A DNA stretch of 34,658 bases from a virus. The notes beneath the pieces were generated by a model. The model was not told the origin of the DNA. It saw only the letters and a list, made by a program, of their open reading frames with translations, and searched no databases. Both the position numbers and the translations under genes were made by a program. Location: positions 1 through 34,658 of the IMG/VR virus record IMGVR_UViG_3300025000_001225. The stretch is one strand, 5' to 3'. Shown here piece after piece: positions 17,074 to 25,397 of this stretch (positions are counted from its first letter, which is position 1; the number at the start of each line of letters is the position of its first letter).

Positions 17074-18261
17074 ATGAAATACATCAGCGGCCCATATACA
17101 CAAGGGCAGTTGCTTGACAACATACACAAAATTGAAATGGCCCTTACTCAGAGATTTAAACGCGACGGTGTTATAACTGACGCTGCAGAGCAGAAGTCAT
17201 GGCGTGATAGAGTGCTTGAGGCTTCGCTGGGAAGAAACACTGTAATGTACGATGACCAGGGCAACCCTTCGATGATGGTAGTTTTCCCGCTACAGACTGA
17301 GGCTGATCTGCTCACCGGAGCCAGTAGCAACCCCCATCCGGCATTTTTGGTCAATGGAGCAACTAAACCGCAACTATACATCTCCAAGTACCAATGCTTT
17401 ACGACAGGTGCAGGAGCAACTCTCCGTGCATCAAGTCTCAAACATCAAGACCCCGCAAATACCATTACGTTTGACAACGCTTTGCTGGCCTGCAATCAAA
17501 AAGGTGTAGGATGGCACCTGATGACCAACGCTGAGTGGGCGGCCATTGCATTGTGGTGCAAGAAACAGGGATTCTGGCCGAGGGGAAATAACTCATACGG
17601 CAAAGACTATGCCATCAACTCAGAAAAGGGCATACCTGGTTATTTTTCTAGTAATAATATTGCCCGCGTGTTAACCGGTTCCGGGCCCATGGCCTGGTCT
17701 CATGACGGCGGTCCGTTTGGTATTTATGACCTCAACGGTAATGTTAATGAATGGGTCAGCGGACTGCGGCTAAATGAAGGCGAAATTCAAATATTGCAAA
17801 ACAATAACGCCGCCGATAATACTAAAGATCAGAGTGCGGTAAGCGCAGAATGGAAAGCCATACTACAGGACGGTACATTAGTTGCCCCTGGCACTGCTGA
17901 CACATTAAAATACGACAGTACCGGTGCTGATAGCGGATCGAGTGCTGATGTAGGTGATATTAGGCTAAACACTGCGATCACTAACATTCTGACCAACTCA
18001 TATGCTAGCAACACTTTTCAGACAACCGCTGCCGCAGACGGGATAACAGCGCCTAATCTTTTAAAACTGCTTGGCCTATTCCCTGTAGACTCAGATCACG
18101 GTGGAGATAATCACTATATGAGAAACTCTGGAGAGCGTCTCTCGATCCGGGGTGGGGGCTGGGGCGGCACGTCCGTCGCCGGGGTGTTCAACTTGTACCT
18201 GGGTTACCCCCGTTCGGGTGCGATCGGCGACATCGGCTTCCGCTGTGCGTTCGTAGCTTAG
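17074..18261 (+). CDS. C-type-lectin/FGE-fold protein, DGR target-like
   Basis: 395 residues. The central region has 'WHLMTNAEWAAIALWCKKQG' and 'PFGIYDLNGNVNEWVSGLRL', the formylglycine-generating-enzyme/C-type-lectin pattern seen in receptor-binding and DGR-diversified proteins. The C-terminus from about residue 359 is 'RGGGWGGTSVAGVFNLYLGY' then 'PRSGAIGDIGFRCAF', matching the variable-region layout RGG-W-GVF-L-PRS-IGFR. Ggc/tac/atc/gac/gtc codons fill positions where a template repeat would carry AAC. The N-terminal part probably anchors it to the tail. It most likely binds host surface receptors. No reverse transcriptase or template repeat is visible in the window. Downstream come a hairpin, an HNH relic and a damaged gene start. 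Confidence 0.85.
   Translation: MKYISGPYTQGQLLDNIHKIEMALTQRFKRDGVITDAAEQKSWRDRVLEASLGRNTVMYDDQGNPSMMVVFPLQTEADLLTGASSNPHPAFLVNGATKPQLYISKYQCFTTGAGATLRASSLKHQDPANTITFDNALLACNQKGVGWHLMTNAEWAAIALWCKKQGFWPRGNNSYGKDYAINSEKGIPGYFSSNNIARVLTGSGPMAWSHDGGPFGIYDLNGNVNEWVSGLRLNEGEIQILQNNNAADNTKDQSAVSAEWKAILQDGTLVAPGTADTLKYDSTGADSGSSADVGDIRLNTAITNILTNSYASNTFQTTAAADGITAPNLLKLLGLFPVDSDHGGDNHYMRNSGERLSIRGGGWGGTSVAGVFNLYLGYPRSGAIGDIGFRCAFVA
18140..18260 (+). repeat. DGR-like variable region (VR)
   Basis: The 105 bases 18146-18250 contain only 8 adenines, against roughly 25-35% in neighbouring sequence, and the stretch is GC-rich. Candidate diversified codons (NNC) are G362, G364, G365, S367, V368, N373, Y375, Y378, I384, G385 and D386, fitting adenine mutagenesis of AAC codons. 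Invariant scaffold codons keep normal usage. The GC-rich end 18230-18250 occupies the place of the IMH element. Confidence 0.7.
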
Positions 18262-18270
18262 AAAACAGAA

Positions 18271-18290
18271 GGAGGGTTATCTGACCCTCC
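18271..18290. other. Perfect 7-bp hairpin after the VR gene
   Basis: GGAGGGT (18271-18277) pairs with ACCCTCC (18284-18290) around a 6-base loop, 9 bases after the stop codon. In BPP-1-type DGRs a GC-rich cruciform 3' of the VR stimulates homing, which this could be. It could equally be a terminator for either strand, since both flanks are T-rich. Confidence 0.55.
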
Positions 18291-18371
18291 TTAGTCACTC
18301 TTTATTCTATGTGTTATTTTTCTATGACAATCGGCACAAAGTAATTGTAAATTTGTTACGGAAGAAACTAT
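18291..18371 (-). pseudogene. C-terminal relic of an HNH endonuclease-type protein
   Basis: On the minus strand 26 codons read 'IVSSVTNLQLLCADCHRKIT' then 'HRIKSD' and stop (TAA at 18291-18293). 'NLQLLCADCH' is the CxxCH end of HNH nuclease domains. A stop codon (18372-18374) lies directly upstream and no start is present, so only the tail of a former gene remains. It may derive from a homing endonuclease, an HNH-bearing RT or another mobile gene. It does not by itself prove a former DGR RT. Confidence 0.6.
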
Positions 18372-18392
18372 TTAATAGTTTGGTATTTGTGC

Positions 18393-18401
18393 GGGGGGGG
18401 G
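18393..18401. repeat. Run of nine G (possible slippage or error site)
   Basis: Nine consecutive G residues directly before AAGTGAT and the disturbed start of the tail endopeptidase gene. Such a run is prone to slippage and to sequencing error. It may be the footprint of the rearrangement that left the HNH relic. Confidence 0.8.
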
Positions 18402-18466
18402 AAGTGATATAAATAAATCACCTCGTAGTTTTCGATAAACTTGAAACGAACTTTACTGGTTACGGA

Positions 18467-21400
18467 TTGGCGATCTTGGAAAATGCTAAGGAAATAAAAA
18501 TACACGAAAAAATAAACGGCGAATACGAACTGTCTTTCCAGATATCCGTCACTGATGAAAAATTCCAGTATGTCCAGGAAGAAAATATCATCAAAGAGCC
18601 TGACGGGCAGTTATTTGTTATCCGGGAAATAGATACGGCCCGGAACGGTTCAAAACTGATGGCAACCGTCGTGTGTGAGCATGTCTTTTTCCTTGCCATA
18701 GACGAATATCACTTGGAGGTAGTCCTTCAAAGCGCTACGGCAGAACAGGCAATGACAGCGGCTTTCGCCGGGACACCGTACACCGTCGTAACAGTGGAAC
18801 CGATAACGTTGGCAGACATTGAGCTACTCGACACTAACCCCATAGTGGTAACTAATGAGATAATCAAACAATGTGGCGGGGAACTGCACCGAAATAACTT
18901 CAGTGTATCGCTGCTGAACAGGTTAGGCGCAGACAACGGGGTGCAGTTTCGTTACCGCAAAAACTTAAAAAATATCAAGCGAAACGTCAATACCAAAAGC
19001 CTTGTTACTCGCTTAATCCCGCTTGGTAAGGACGATCTAAGCATTTCATCCATAAATGGCGGTGTAGAATACATCGACAGTCAGTACATCGGTAATTATC
19101 GCCGTCCAAAATATTCAGTCATGCGCTGGCCGGAGATCGACGATGAGAACGAATTGCTTGCAAAAGCGCAGGAGTATTTAGCCAAGGCAGATGTGCCGGA
19201 AGTCAGCTATGAGGTTGATGTAGTAGAGTTGAAGGCACTTGCTGAATACGGAAACTTAGAATCGTTTTCGATAGGCGACGACATAACTATTATTGACGAG
19301 GAATTAAGCGTAAATGTAAAAGCCCGTATCGTAGACTATGAGCGATACCCAAAAGAACCCCGGAAATCAAGAGTAGTTATAGCCAACTTCCGACAAGGAT
19401 TGGAAGACCTGCAAGCAGAACTTAAAGCCGCTAAAGATAAGGTAGATGGTTTTACCACAATGGCCGGAAGGGTTAGGGCACCGTGGCTTGAAGGTATTAT
19501 TAATATCCTGCAAAATCAGCTTCTAGCCTCCGGAAGCTATACCTCTGCTCAGGTCATTGAGGGAAAAGGTTTGCTTTTAGAAAATACTAATGTTGATAGT
19601 CAAGATTATGGGGCTTTGTATTTGGGGCCAGGGATATTTGCTATTTCCAGCGCCAAAGACTATGCCGGTAAATGGATCTGGCGTACATTCGGAACCGGTA
19701 AAGGATTCACTGCCGATGAAATGAATACTGGTCTACTTAGATCGGCAGTAGTTCAGATCGGCCCTGACAGCACTTATGCCCAAAACTACAACCCGGCAAC
19801 AAAAGCAAATACCTTTAGGCAAGCAACGCAGCCCACCGCCATAGCAGTAGGTGATATTTGGTTTAATACCGCAGACAAGAACAAGCAGTATCGCTGGAGC
19901 GGTACTGCTTGGGATCCTGTCAGGGATACCGACATAGATGCTTTAAATAATTTTGTTAACACTACTTACCCGGCTGATTTTGCCTATCTTGAGGGTTTGA
20001 TCGACGGGAATATCACGACATGGTTTTACGCCTACACTCCGACATTGGAAAACATCCCGGCAAGCGACTGGACAACCAGCACCGAAAAGGACAACCACCT
20101 TGGCGACTTATTTTATGACAGCACTACTGGCTATGCCTACAGGTTTGTCTACGATGATAGCGTCTATAGCTGGCAACTTATCCCGGATACCGACGTTGCA
20201 ATAGCTTTGGCCCTAGCACAACAAGCCCAAGATACCGCCGATGGTAAGCGCAGGGTGTTTTTAGTGCAACCTGCACCTCCGTATGATATTGGCGATTTAT
20301 GGTCAGGTGGCCCGACCGGGGATATAGAAAGATGTGTCATTGCGAAGCTTGCTGGGCAAAGTTATTCCTCCGCTGATTGGGAGTTGGCGGCAAAGTACAC
20401 CGACGATACCAGGGCAAATGAGGCAATGGCAGCGGTCAACGCGGCTTCTGTAGCGGCGGCCAATGCGATTACAGCAGCTGCCGGAGCACAGGCCACAGCA
20501 GACGGAAAGGTTACTACTTTTTTTCAACCTGAACCGCCAAATCCGGAAGATGAAGGCGACTTGTGGATTGATACCAATGACGGAAATAAAATTTATCGCT
20601 CAAACGGTACTTATTGGGTACCGGCACAGGATAGTGGCATATCGCAAGCAATCGTAGCGGCGGCTGATGCTCAGAGTATTGCTGATAGGAAGATAGTTAC
20701 GTTTTATCAGGACACCGAGCCAGCAGTAGCTTCCTACGGTGATCTTTGGTTTGACACGAACGATGGGAATAAACCATACCGGTATTATGGTATGGAGCGA
20801 AGCATTGATACCACTGGAGCGTATGATCCCAATGATGCAATAAACTGGGTGGCTGTTCAGGATAGCAAGGCGGCTAACAGTGTGCAGCAAGCGGAAAATT
20901 ATAACGGCGTTGTTATTGATTCTGCAAATGGGGTTGTTGTAACCCGTGGCGATAATAAAGTAAGGGTTATCCTAAACGCCACGGGTGGAATTAAGATTCA
21001 GCAGTTAATTAACGGTGTGTGGGTTGATATGCTTTACGCTGACACTGACGGCAGCCTGACACTGGCAAGTAAAATTAAGATTGGTACCGGGGAGAATGTC
21101 TGTAAGGCAGACGAAAACGGTTTATATCTTGGTAGTGATACATTTAGTAGTGCTCCGTTTAGAGTTTCTCCAACAGGCCAGGTAATTGCCACTGATGGAA
21201 GTTTCAAGGGTGACGTTGACTGCGAGAGCTTGAAAATTAATACCGTTGATGTGCTAGAACAACTTTATTTGTTAGCAAAAAGCATATCAGCAGGAACATT
21301 AAAGACTGGCATTGGTGGCATAACAAAAGTTGAAGGCGACATTGTGTTAGGCCCTGGCAGTACGATTAGTTGGGACAGCATAACCGACAAAGAAAATGTT

Positions 21401-21694
21401 GTTGAGAAGTCCGGTACTGATTATACTTACCTGCAAAAAGACAAGATTTATAGCCCTATAATTGAAGGTGGCAGTATCATAAGTAATACTACTATTGATG
21501 TTGGGACTGATGTTCATATTGGAAGAAAATTATATATGAATCCAGGCAGTTTTACTTCTGATATAATGTTTACTTCCGGTGATGCGAAAATATATGGTGA
21601 TCCGGCGGCAGACGCTGTACATTTATCCGCCCCTGGTGGTGTATATGCAGGAACCCAGAGATTAGATCAGCCTATTGTTGCAAAATTTGGTTGA
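18467..21694 (+). CDS. Prophage tail endopeptidase / tail-tip (Tal-like) protein
   Basis: 1075 residues from TTG 18467, the first normal start codon, but without a good RBS. The frame is open back to TAA 18410-18412, and the translated upstream part 'INHLVVFDKLETNFTGYG' matches the usual N-terminus of the family, so the true start is probably near 18413 (ATA) after GGGAAGTGAT. Residues 1 to about 320 are the tail endopeptidase (Prophage_tail) domain. Beyond ~450 are several 'GDLWFDTNDGNKPYRY' modules separated by Ala-rich linkers ('AVNAASVAAANAITAAAGAQ'), which look like carbohydrate-binding or adhesion repeats. The C-terminus is beta-rich ('GSIISNTTIDVGTDVHIG') like a fibre tip. It likely forms the tip spike that contacts the host. 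Confidence 0.85.
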   Translation: MAILENAKEIKIHEKINGEYELSFQISVTDEKFQYVQEENIIKEPDGQLFVIREIDTARNGSKLMATVVCEHVFFLAIDEYHLEVVLQSATAEQAMTAAFAGTPYTVVTVEPITLADIELLDTNPIVVTNEIIKQCGGELHRNNFSVSLLNRLGADNGVQFRYRKNLKNIKRNVNTKSLVTRLIPLGKDDLSISSINGGVEYIDSQYIGNYRRPKYSVMRWPEIDDENELLAKAQEYLAKADVPEVSYEVDVVELKALAEYGNLESFSIGDDITIIDEELSVNVKARIVDYERYPKEPRKSRVVIANFRQGLEDLQAELKAAKDKVDGFTTMAGRVRAPWLEGIINILQNQLLASGSYTSAQVIEGKGLLLENTNVDSQDYGALYLGPGIFAISSAKDYAGKWIWRTFGTGKGFTADEMNTGLLRSAVVQIGPDSTYAQNYNPATKANTFRQATQPTAIAVGDIWFNTADKNKQYRWSGTAWDPVRDTDIDALNNFVNTTYPADFAYLEGLIDGNITTWFYAYTPTLENIPASDWTTSTEKDNHLGDLFYDSTTGYAYRFVYDDSVYSWQLIPDTDVAIALALAQQAQDTADGKRRVFLVQPAPPYDIGDLWSGGPTGDIERCVIAKLAGQSYSSADWELAAKYTDDTRANEAMAAVNAASVAAANAITAAAGAQATADGKVTTFFQPEPPNPEDEGDLWIDTNDGNKIYRSNGTYWVPAQDSGISQAIVAAADAQSIADRKIVTFYQDTEPAVASYGDLWFDTNDGNKPYRYYGMERSIDTTGAYDPNDAINWVAVQDSKAANSVQQAENYNGVVIDSANGVVVTRGDNKVRVILNATGGIKIQQLINGVWVDMLYADTDGSLTLASKIKIGTGENVCKADENGLYLGSDTFSSAPFRVSPTGQVIATDGSFKGDVDCESLKINTVDVLEQLYLLAKSISAGTLKTGIGGITKVEGDIVLGPGSTISWDSITDKENVVEKSGTDYTYLQKDKIYSPIIEGGSIISNTTIDVGTDVHIGRKLYMNPGSFTSDIMFTSGDAKIYGDPAADAVHLSAPGGVYAGTQRLDQPIVAKFG

Positions 21695-21698
21695 TTAA

Positions 21699-22229
21699 TT
21701 ACGGTTCGCGGTAATATTTTGAATGTATCCATGTTCTACCTAAATAAATTTTAACATCATCTTTGCTTATATTTATTTGTTCATCAATTCCATTTAATTG
21801 GTATATTATTATGTTTTTAGTTTTATCATATCCATATTGTGCCTTATTAAAATCTTTATGATCATAAAATTTAGTTCCATAGTCATTTCTATCAAAATAC
21901 GTTACACCATCAATTATCATAGCTTTAAGTCCATTGAAAGTAGTTTCAGTAACATTGTCCTGGTTTTCAGGAGTAGCAGTAGCAGTTTGCTGCTGCTGAC
22001 CACTCATAACAACCACTGAATTGCTGGCAGAATCCCATTCCACCTTAGCTCCCAAAGCCTCAGCCAGTGGCCGGGCAGGCACCAAAGTCCGGCCATTAAT
22101 AATCTGAGGCGGTACGTCGGAGTGGATTTCCTGACCGTTTACAAATAGTTTAATCGGGCTACCTGCAAATGCAAATGTAGCAGTGGCCAAAATTAGACCA
22201 GCGGCAAAACTAGCAATGATTTTTTTCAA
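21699..22229 (-). CDS. Secreted copper-amine-oxidase-N-like domain protein (moron)
   Basis: 176 residues from the TTG at 22229, preceded by AAGGAGG with 8-base spacing. An upstream in-frame start would add about 18 residues and break the signal peptide. N-terminal signal peptide 'KKIIASFAAGLILATATFAF' followed by 'FVNGQEIHSDVPPQIINGRT' and 'PARPLAEALGAKVEW', the copper amine oxidase N-terminal (stalk) domain common in Clostridia. The C-terminal half has no catalytic motif. Oriented against the late genes, it ends 5 bases from the tail gene and has its own promoter, so it is a lysogenic-conversion-type cargo gene, perhaps acting at the cell wall. Confidence 0.75.
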   Translation of the reverse strand: MKKIIASFAAGLILATATFAFAGSPIKLFVNGQEIHSDVPPQIINGRTLVPARPLAEALGAKVEWDSASNSVVVMSGQQQQTATATPENQDNVTETTFNGLKAMIIDGVTYFDRNDYGTKFYDHKDFNKAQYGYDKTKNIIIYQLNGIDEQINISKDDVKIYLGRTWIHSKYYREP

Positions 22230-22254
22230 TACAAAGACCTCCTTTTTGAAGTGT

Positions 22255-22283
22255 ATTTTATCACAGGAAAACTTGTTCGACAA
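22255..22283 (-). promoter_or_regulatory. Candidate promoter for the moron gene
   Basis: On the minus strand TTGTCG (22278-22283) is spaced 17 bases from TAAAAT (22255-22260), a fair sigma-A-type promoter, about 25 bases before the TTG start at 22229. It would let the gene be expressed independently of the late operon. Confidence 0.45.
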
Positions 22284-22310
22284 ATAATAGAATCGAAAGG
22301 GGAATTTACT

Positions 22311-22748
22311 ATGCAGACTGCATTAGAAAAACGTGTTGAGCAACTTGAAAAGGAAGTGGCTGAACTAAAAAGACAAGTCCAGCCGAATATTAAAGAAGTT
22401 TCTAAGGAGCTTTATCGGAAGCTGCAATCTTATAGTAGAATTGTTCCGGACAATATTACCGGGAATTTGGCTAATGGAATTATTGCCGAAACTATTACCG
22501 GGGCCTTAGCACCTAGCGTAATCGTTGCCGAAAGTCACGGTAAAATAAGTTTCAACGATGAAAATATTTTCATTAGCGACGATATGAAGGAAGTATCCTA
22601 TGAAGTAGCTCGTAAGGTACACTACGACATATCTAAAGTATTATGCGAATACAATCTTACCATTCGTCAAGCAGCCAGGGCATTAGATTTAGCTAAAACA
22701 GGTATTATTGACCGTCACCTAATACCCAAAATAAATAAAACAACTTAG
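22311..22748 (+). CDS. Unknown protein with N-terminal coiled coil and HTH-like C-terminus
   Basis: 145 residues from the ATG at 22311 (AAAGGGGA upstream). The N-terminal ~30 residues are a coiled coil ('LEKRVEQLEKEVAELKRQVQ'). The C-terminal 'YDISKVLCEYNLTIRQAARA' then LDLAKTGIIDRHL looks like a small helix-turn-helix. The middle has a 'ITGNLANGIIAETITGALAP' stretch. The last four codons overlap the convergent Zn-ribbon gene. It may be a regulator, but this is inference. Confidence 0.6.
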   Translation: MQTALEKRVEQLEKEVAELKRQVQPNIKEVSKELYRKLQSYSRIVPDNITGNLANGIIAETITGALAPSVIVAESHGKISFNDENIFISDDMKEVSYEVARKVHYDISKVLCEYNLTIRQAARALDLAKTGIIDRHLIPKINKTT

Positions 22749-22975
22749 ACTAATTTATAATCCCAGTGTTTAATTTCGTTCCCTATATCATCAGTAGTAA
22801 CAAGTCCTTCTGCTGCGGTTAAAAGTATATCATGTACTTTTTTTAATGCTTCAAGGTTGCTTTGCGGAAATTGTTTTTCGCAATTAGGACATGCCAGAGA
22901 TTCTTTTTTGACTAAGTTTTCTGTAGAAATAGTAAAACTTTCCTGACAATCAAAGCATGTAAACTTAATTTTCAA
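22745..22975 (-). CDS. Small zinc-ribbon protein
   Basis: 76 residues from a TTG at 22975 with AAGGAGG upstream. Two Cys pairs, CFDC (about residues 7-10) and CPNC (about 28-31), form a likely zinc ribbon. The C-terminal half is a helix 'NLEALKKVHDILLTAAEGLV'. It is convergent to the gene at 22311 with a 4-base overlap. Its function is unknown. Like the moron gene it is on the minus strand, so it may be expressed in the lysogen. Confidence 0.6.
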   Translation of the reverse strand: MKIKFTCFDCQESFTISTENLVKKESLACPNCEKQFPQSNLEALKKVHDILLTAAEGLVTTDDIGNEIKHWDYKLV

Positions 22976-23086
22976 AGTATACACCTCCTTTCCTCCAAAA
23001 ATAGTCACGACAATGCTATTTTCGACGGACTGGAGGTGTCTCCTTTAAAAAAGAATGTCGAAATATATGAAAGGAGGAATTATTAA

Positions 23087-23311
23087 ATGCCTAAAGTTTT
23101 AAATGAAAGTGCGGAAATAATCCAGGATAATGGTGTGTTTAGGGTTAGAAAAACTACTATCCAGGAAGAAGAACTAACCAGCGAGAGAATCTACAGAATC
23201 CTGATTGAACTGGAAAGCAGAAGGACGAACCTGAAAACCGAACTGACCAGGATTGACGGAGAAATTGCAAGATACGAAGATCTGCTGGTTAAAGTTAAAA
23301 GTGCTGTTTAA
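23087..23311 (+). CDS. Small coiled-coil protein before the protease gene
   Basis: 74 residues, GAAAGGAGG before the ATG. N-terminal beta-rich part 'PKVLNESAEIIQDNGVFRVR', then a coiled coil 'LIELESRRTNLKTELTRIDG'. Its TAA overlaps the ATG of the subtilase (ATAATG), so they are coupled and the two products may interact. No family assigned. Confidence 0.65.
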   Translation: MPKVLNESAEIIQDNGVFRVRKTTIQEEELTSERIYRILIELESRRTNLKTELTRIDGEIARYEDLLVKVKSAV

Positions 23312-25272
23312 TGTCCAGTGAGTCTAAACGATACTTTGTTAAGTTTGACAACGTCTCAGACGCTGCTTTGATTGAATCTGTTGGTGGCAAAGTGAGACAC
23401 GACTATGCTAACATGCCGGAACTGCTTTCCGCAGAGTTAACTGAAGAACAGGTTAATTTATTAAACCAAAATCCAGCAATTAAAAGTATTAATTCGGTTA
23501 GTGCTGGCCGAGGGTCTTCTCAATCTATGGATTGGGGTTACAGTAAGACAAAAGTTGATTCATACTACAGGCAGATTTACACTGGTAAGAATGTAAAAAT
23601 AGGAATGGTAGACAGTGGTATTGAAGTCCACGAAGATCTGCCTTATGTGTCAGGATGGATAGATTATATAAATGACTATACCTATCAATATGATGATCAA
23701 GGTCACGGCACATTTGGTGCAGGTATAATTTCAGGACAAGATAATACGGTTGGTTACATTGGAGTTGCGCCTGATGTACAATTATATGGGGCAAAAGTTC
23801 TTGATAATACTAACTTTGGGTGGGTAGATGATTTTGTTGCTGGCATTGACTGGTGTATCTCTCAGAGCGTCCACATAATCAATTTACCACTTTCAACAGC
23901 AGACGGTGATTATGATCAAGATTTAGTTGATGCCTGCAGACGTGCTTATAATGCAGGAATAATAGTTGTTAGTTGCTCTGGAAATGGAACATACTCCTCA
24001 GAAACAAAAACATGGAGCAATGTAGGTATTTCTACCGTTCAGTGTCCGGCTTCTGATTATTCATGTGTTGCTGTAGGTGCAACTACTACAGCAAATGCTA
24101 GAGCATCCTTTTCGGACTATGGTGATGGGCTTGATGTCGTAGCACCTGGGGAATATGTTGTAAGCTGTGATGAGTCAAGTTATGGTGGGTACAAAGTCGC
24201 AAGCGGTACTTCCTATGCAGCCGCTTATGTAACTGGTCATTTAGCCTGTTTAAAAGAGAAATATCCTTCGTATTCCCGTAGTCAGCTAGTAAATAAATTA
24301 TTGAATAATTGCCTCAATTTAGGAGATTCATATCAGTATGGGTACGGGTTAGTGCAAGCTGAACCTTTGGGTAATTTCTTAGAAAACGAGCCCAGCGTTA
24401 CCAGTAGGATTGATGCAGGATTTAATTTAGATTGGACTAGCATCCCGTATACAGAATATTATTATTTATATTATAAGAAAGCTGGCGATGTATCATGGAC
24501 AAGAAAAACTGCTTTAACATCACAATATACAGCAGAAAATCTTGCCTATGGTTATGCTTATAGTTTTTATGTTGAAGCTTATAGAAGATATCTCAACAAC
24601 GGAGATACTTATTCGATTTTGATTGCTACATCTAATACACAAATCGCAACAGTAAATCCTTGTCCACCAACATTATCTTTAGTGAGTAAAACAGATAATT
24701 CAATTACTGTTCAGGTTGATTTAGTGAGTGGGATTGCAGAAGGGGATGTAGTATACATTTCACCATCTGGGGATCAATCATCAATTGAAACTTCGCCTGG
24801 AGGACAAGTAACATTTACTGGATTAACTTCGGGAATAGAGTATACATTACACGCAAAATCATGGGTTACTGGCGGGGATGGTTCGAGGGTTTACTCTCTG
24901 GCTAATGGCCCTTCTATTTATGTTACGCCAGGAATAGCTAGACCGTCCGATTTTTGCTGGACAACTCCAAAAAATCAAGGCGATCCTGCAACGAATTTGA
25001 CCGATGACGAGTGGAATGCGCTGTGTGCTAAAATCAACGATTTCAGGGAGTATAAGAGTTATGCAGATTCATCGTTTACGGCGGCAATTACCGGCAATAC
25101 GTTTTATGCAAGCCAGTTTAACCAGGCCCGCAATGCAATATTGCCGATGAGTGGGGCAGGATTGCCCGTTACGAAAGTTGGTGTTTCTGGTGTTGTTAAT
25201 CCTAGCGATGCTGACGATGTTCGTGCCAGCGACTTGAATGCTTTAGTTAGTTGTTTGAATGCTATTTTATAG
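23311..25272 (+). CDS. Subtilisin-like serine protease (S8) with tail-like C-terminus
   Basis: 653 residues. The catalytic triad is visible: D101 (GMVDSGIE), H132 (DDQGHGTFG) and S301 (ASGTSYAAAYVTGH), with oxyanion N225 (SCSGNG). Residues 1-70 resemble a short I9-type propeptide. There is no signal peptide, so it is not exported as a normal secreted subtilase. Residues ~370-545 hold two fibronectin-III-like segments ('PSVTSRIDAGFNLDWTSI', 'YTLHAKSWVTGGDGS'), and the last ~95 residues ('WTTPKNQGDPATNLTDDEW', 'NQARNAILPMSGAG') resemble phage tail-fibre ends. It may be a virion-carried protease that digests host surface protein, or act during lysis. Confidence 0.85.
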   Translation: MSSESKRYFVKFDNVSDAALIESVGGKVRHDYANMPELLSAELTEEQVNLLNQNPAIKSINSVSAGRGSSQSMDWGYSKTKVDSYYRQIYTGKNVKIGMVDSGIEVHEDLPYVSGWIDYINDYTYQYDDQGHGTFGAGIISGQDNTVGYIGVAPDVQLYGAKVLDNTNFGWVDDFVAGIDWCISQSVHIINLPLSTADGDYDQDLVDACRRAYNAGIIVVSCSGNGTYSSETKTWSNVGISTVQCPASDYSCVAVGATTTANARASFSDYGDGLDVVAPGEYVVSCDESSYGGYKVASGTSYAAAYVTGHLACLKEKYPSYSRSQLVNKLLNNCLNLGDSYQYGYGLVQAEPLGNFLENEPSVTSRIDAGFNLDWTSIPYTEYYYLYYKKAGDVSWTRKTALTSQYTAENLAYGYAYSFYVEAYRRYLNNGDTYSILIATSNTQIATVNPCPPTLSLVSKTDNSITVQVDLVSGIAEGDVVYISPSGDQSSIETSPGGQVTFTGLTSGIEYTLHAKSWVTGGDGSRVYSLANGPSIYVTPGIARPSDFCWTTPKNQGDPATNLTDDEWNALCAKINDFREYKSYADSSFTAAITGNTFYASQFNQARNAILPMSGAGLPVTKVGVSGVVNPSDADDVRASDLNALVSCLNAIL

Positions 25273-25285
25273 GCACAGGTAAAAG

Positions 25286-25349
25286 GTATACAAAAAGTAT
25301 ACAAGTATACCTATGTATACCTCAGCAATATCAAGGCATGAAAGTATAC
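25286..25349. repeat. Five GTATAC palindromes before the lysis genes
   Basis: GTATAC at 25286, 25297, 25305, 25315 and 25344, in the non-coding gap between the protease and the holin. The clustering of a 6-base self-complementary word is far above chance and suggests binding sites or processing signals controlling the lysis genes. Confidence 0.7.
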
Positions 25350-25397
25350 CGCCAAAGGGGCGGTTATTTTATTTTGGTTACCGGGAGGTGCAAGATT

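Noticed and set aside
18262-18466. Template repeat of a DGR in the gap after the lectin-like gene
   Set aside because: The sequence shows no similarity to the VR and no AAC series. It holds only a hairpin, an HNH relic and a G run.
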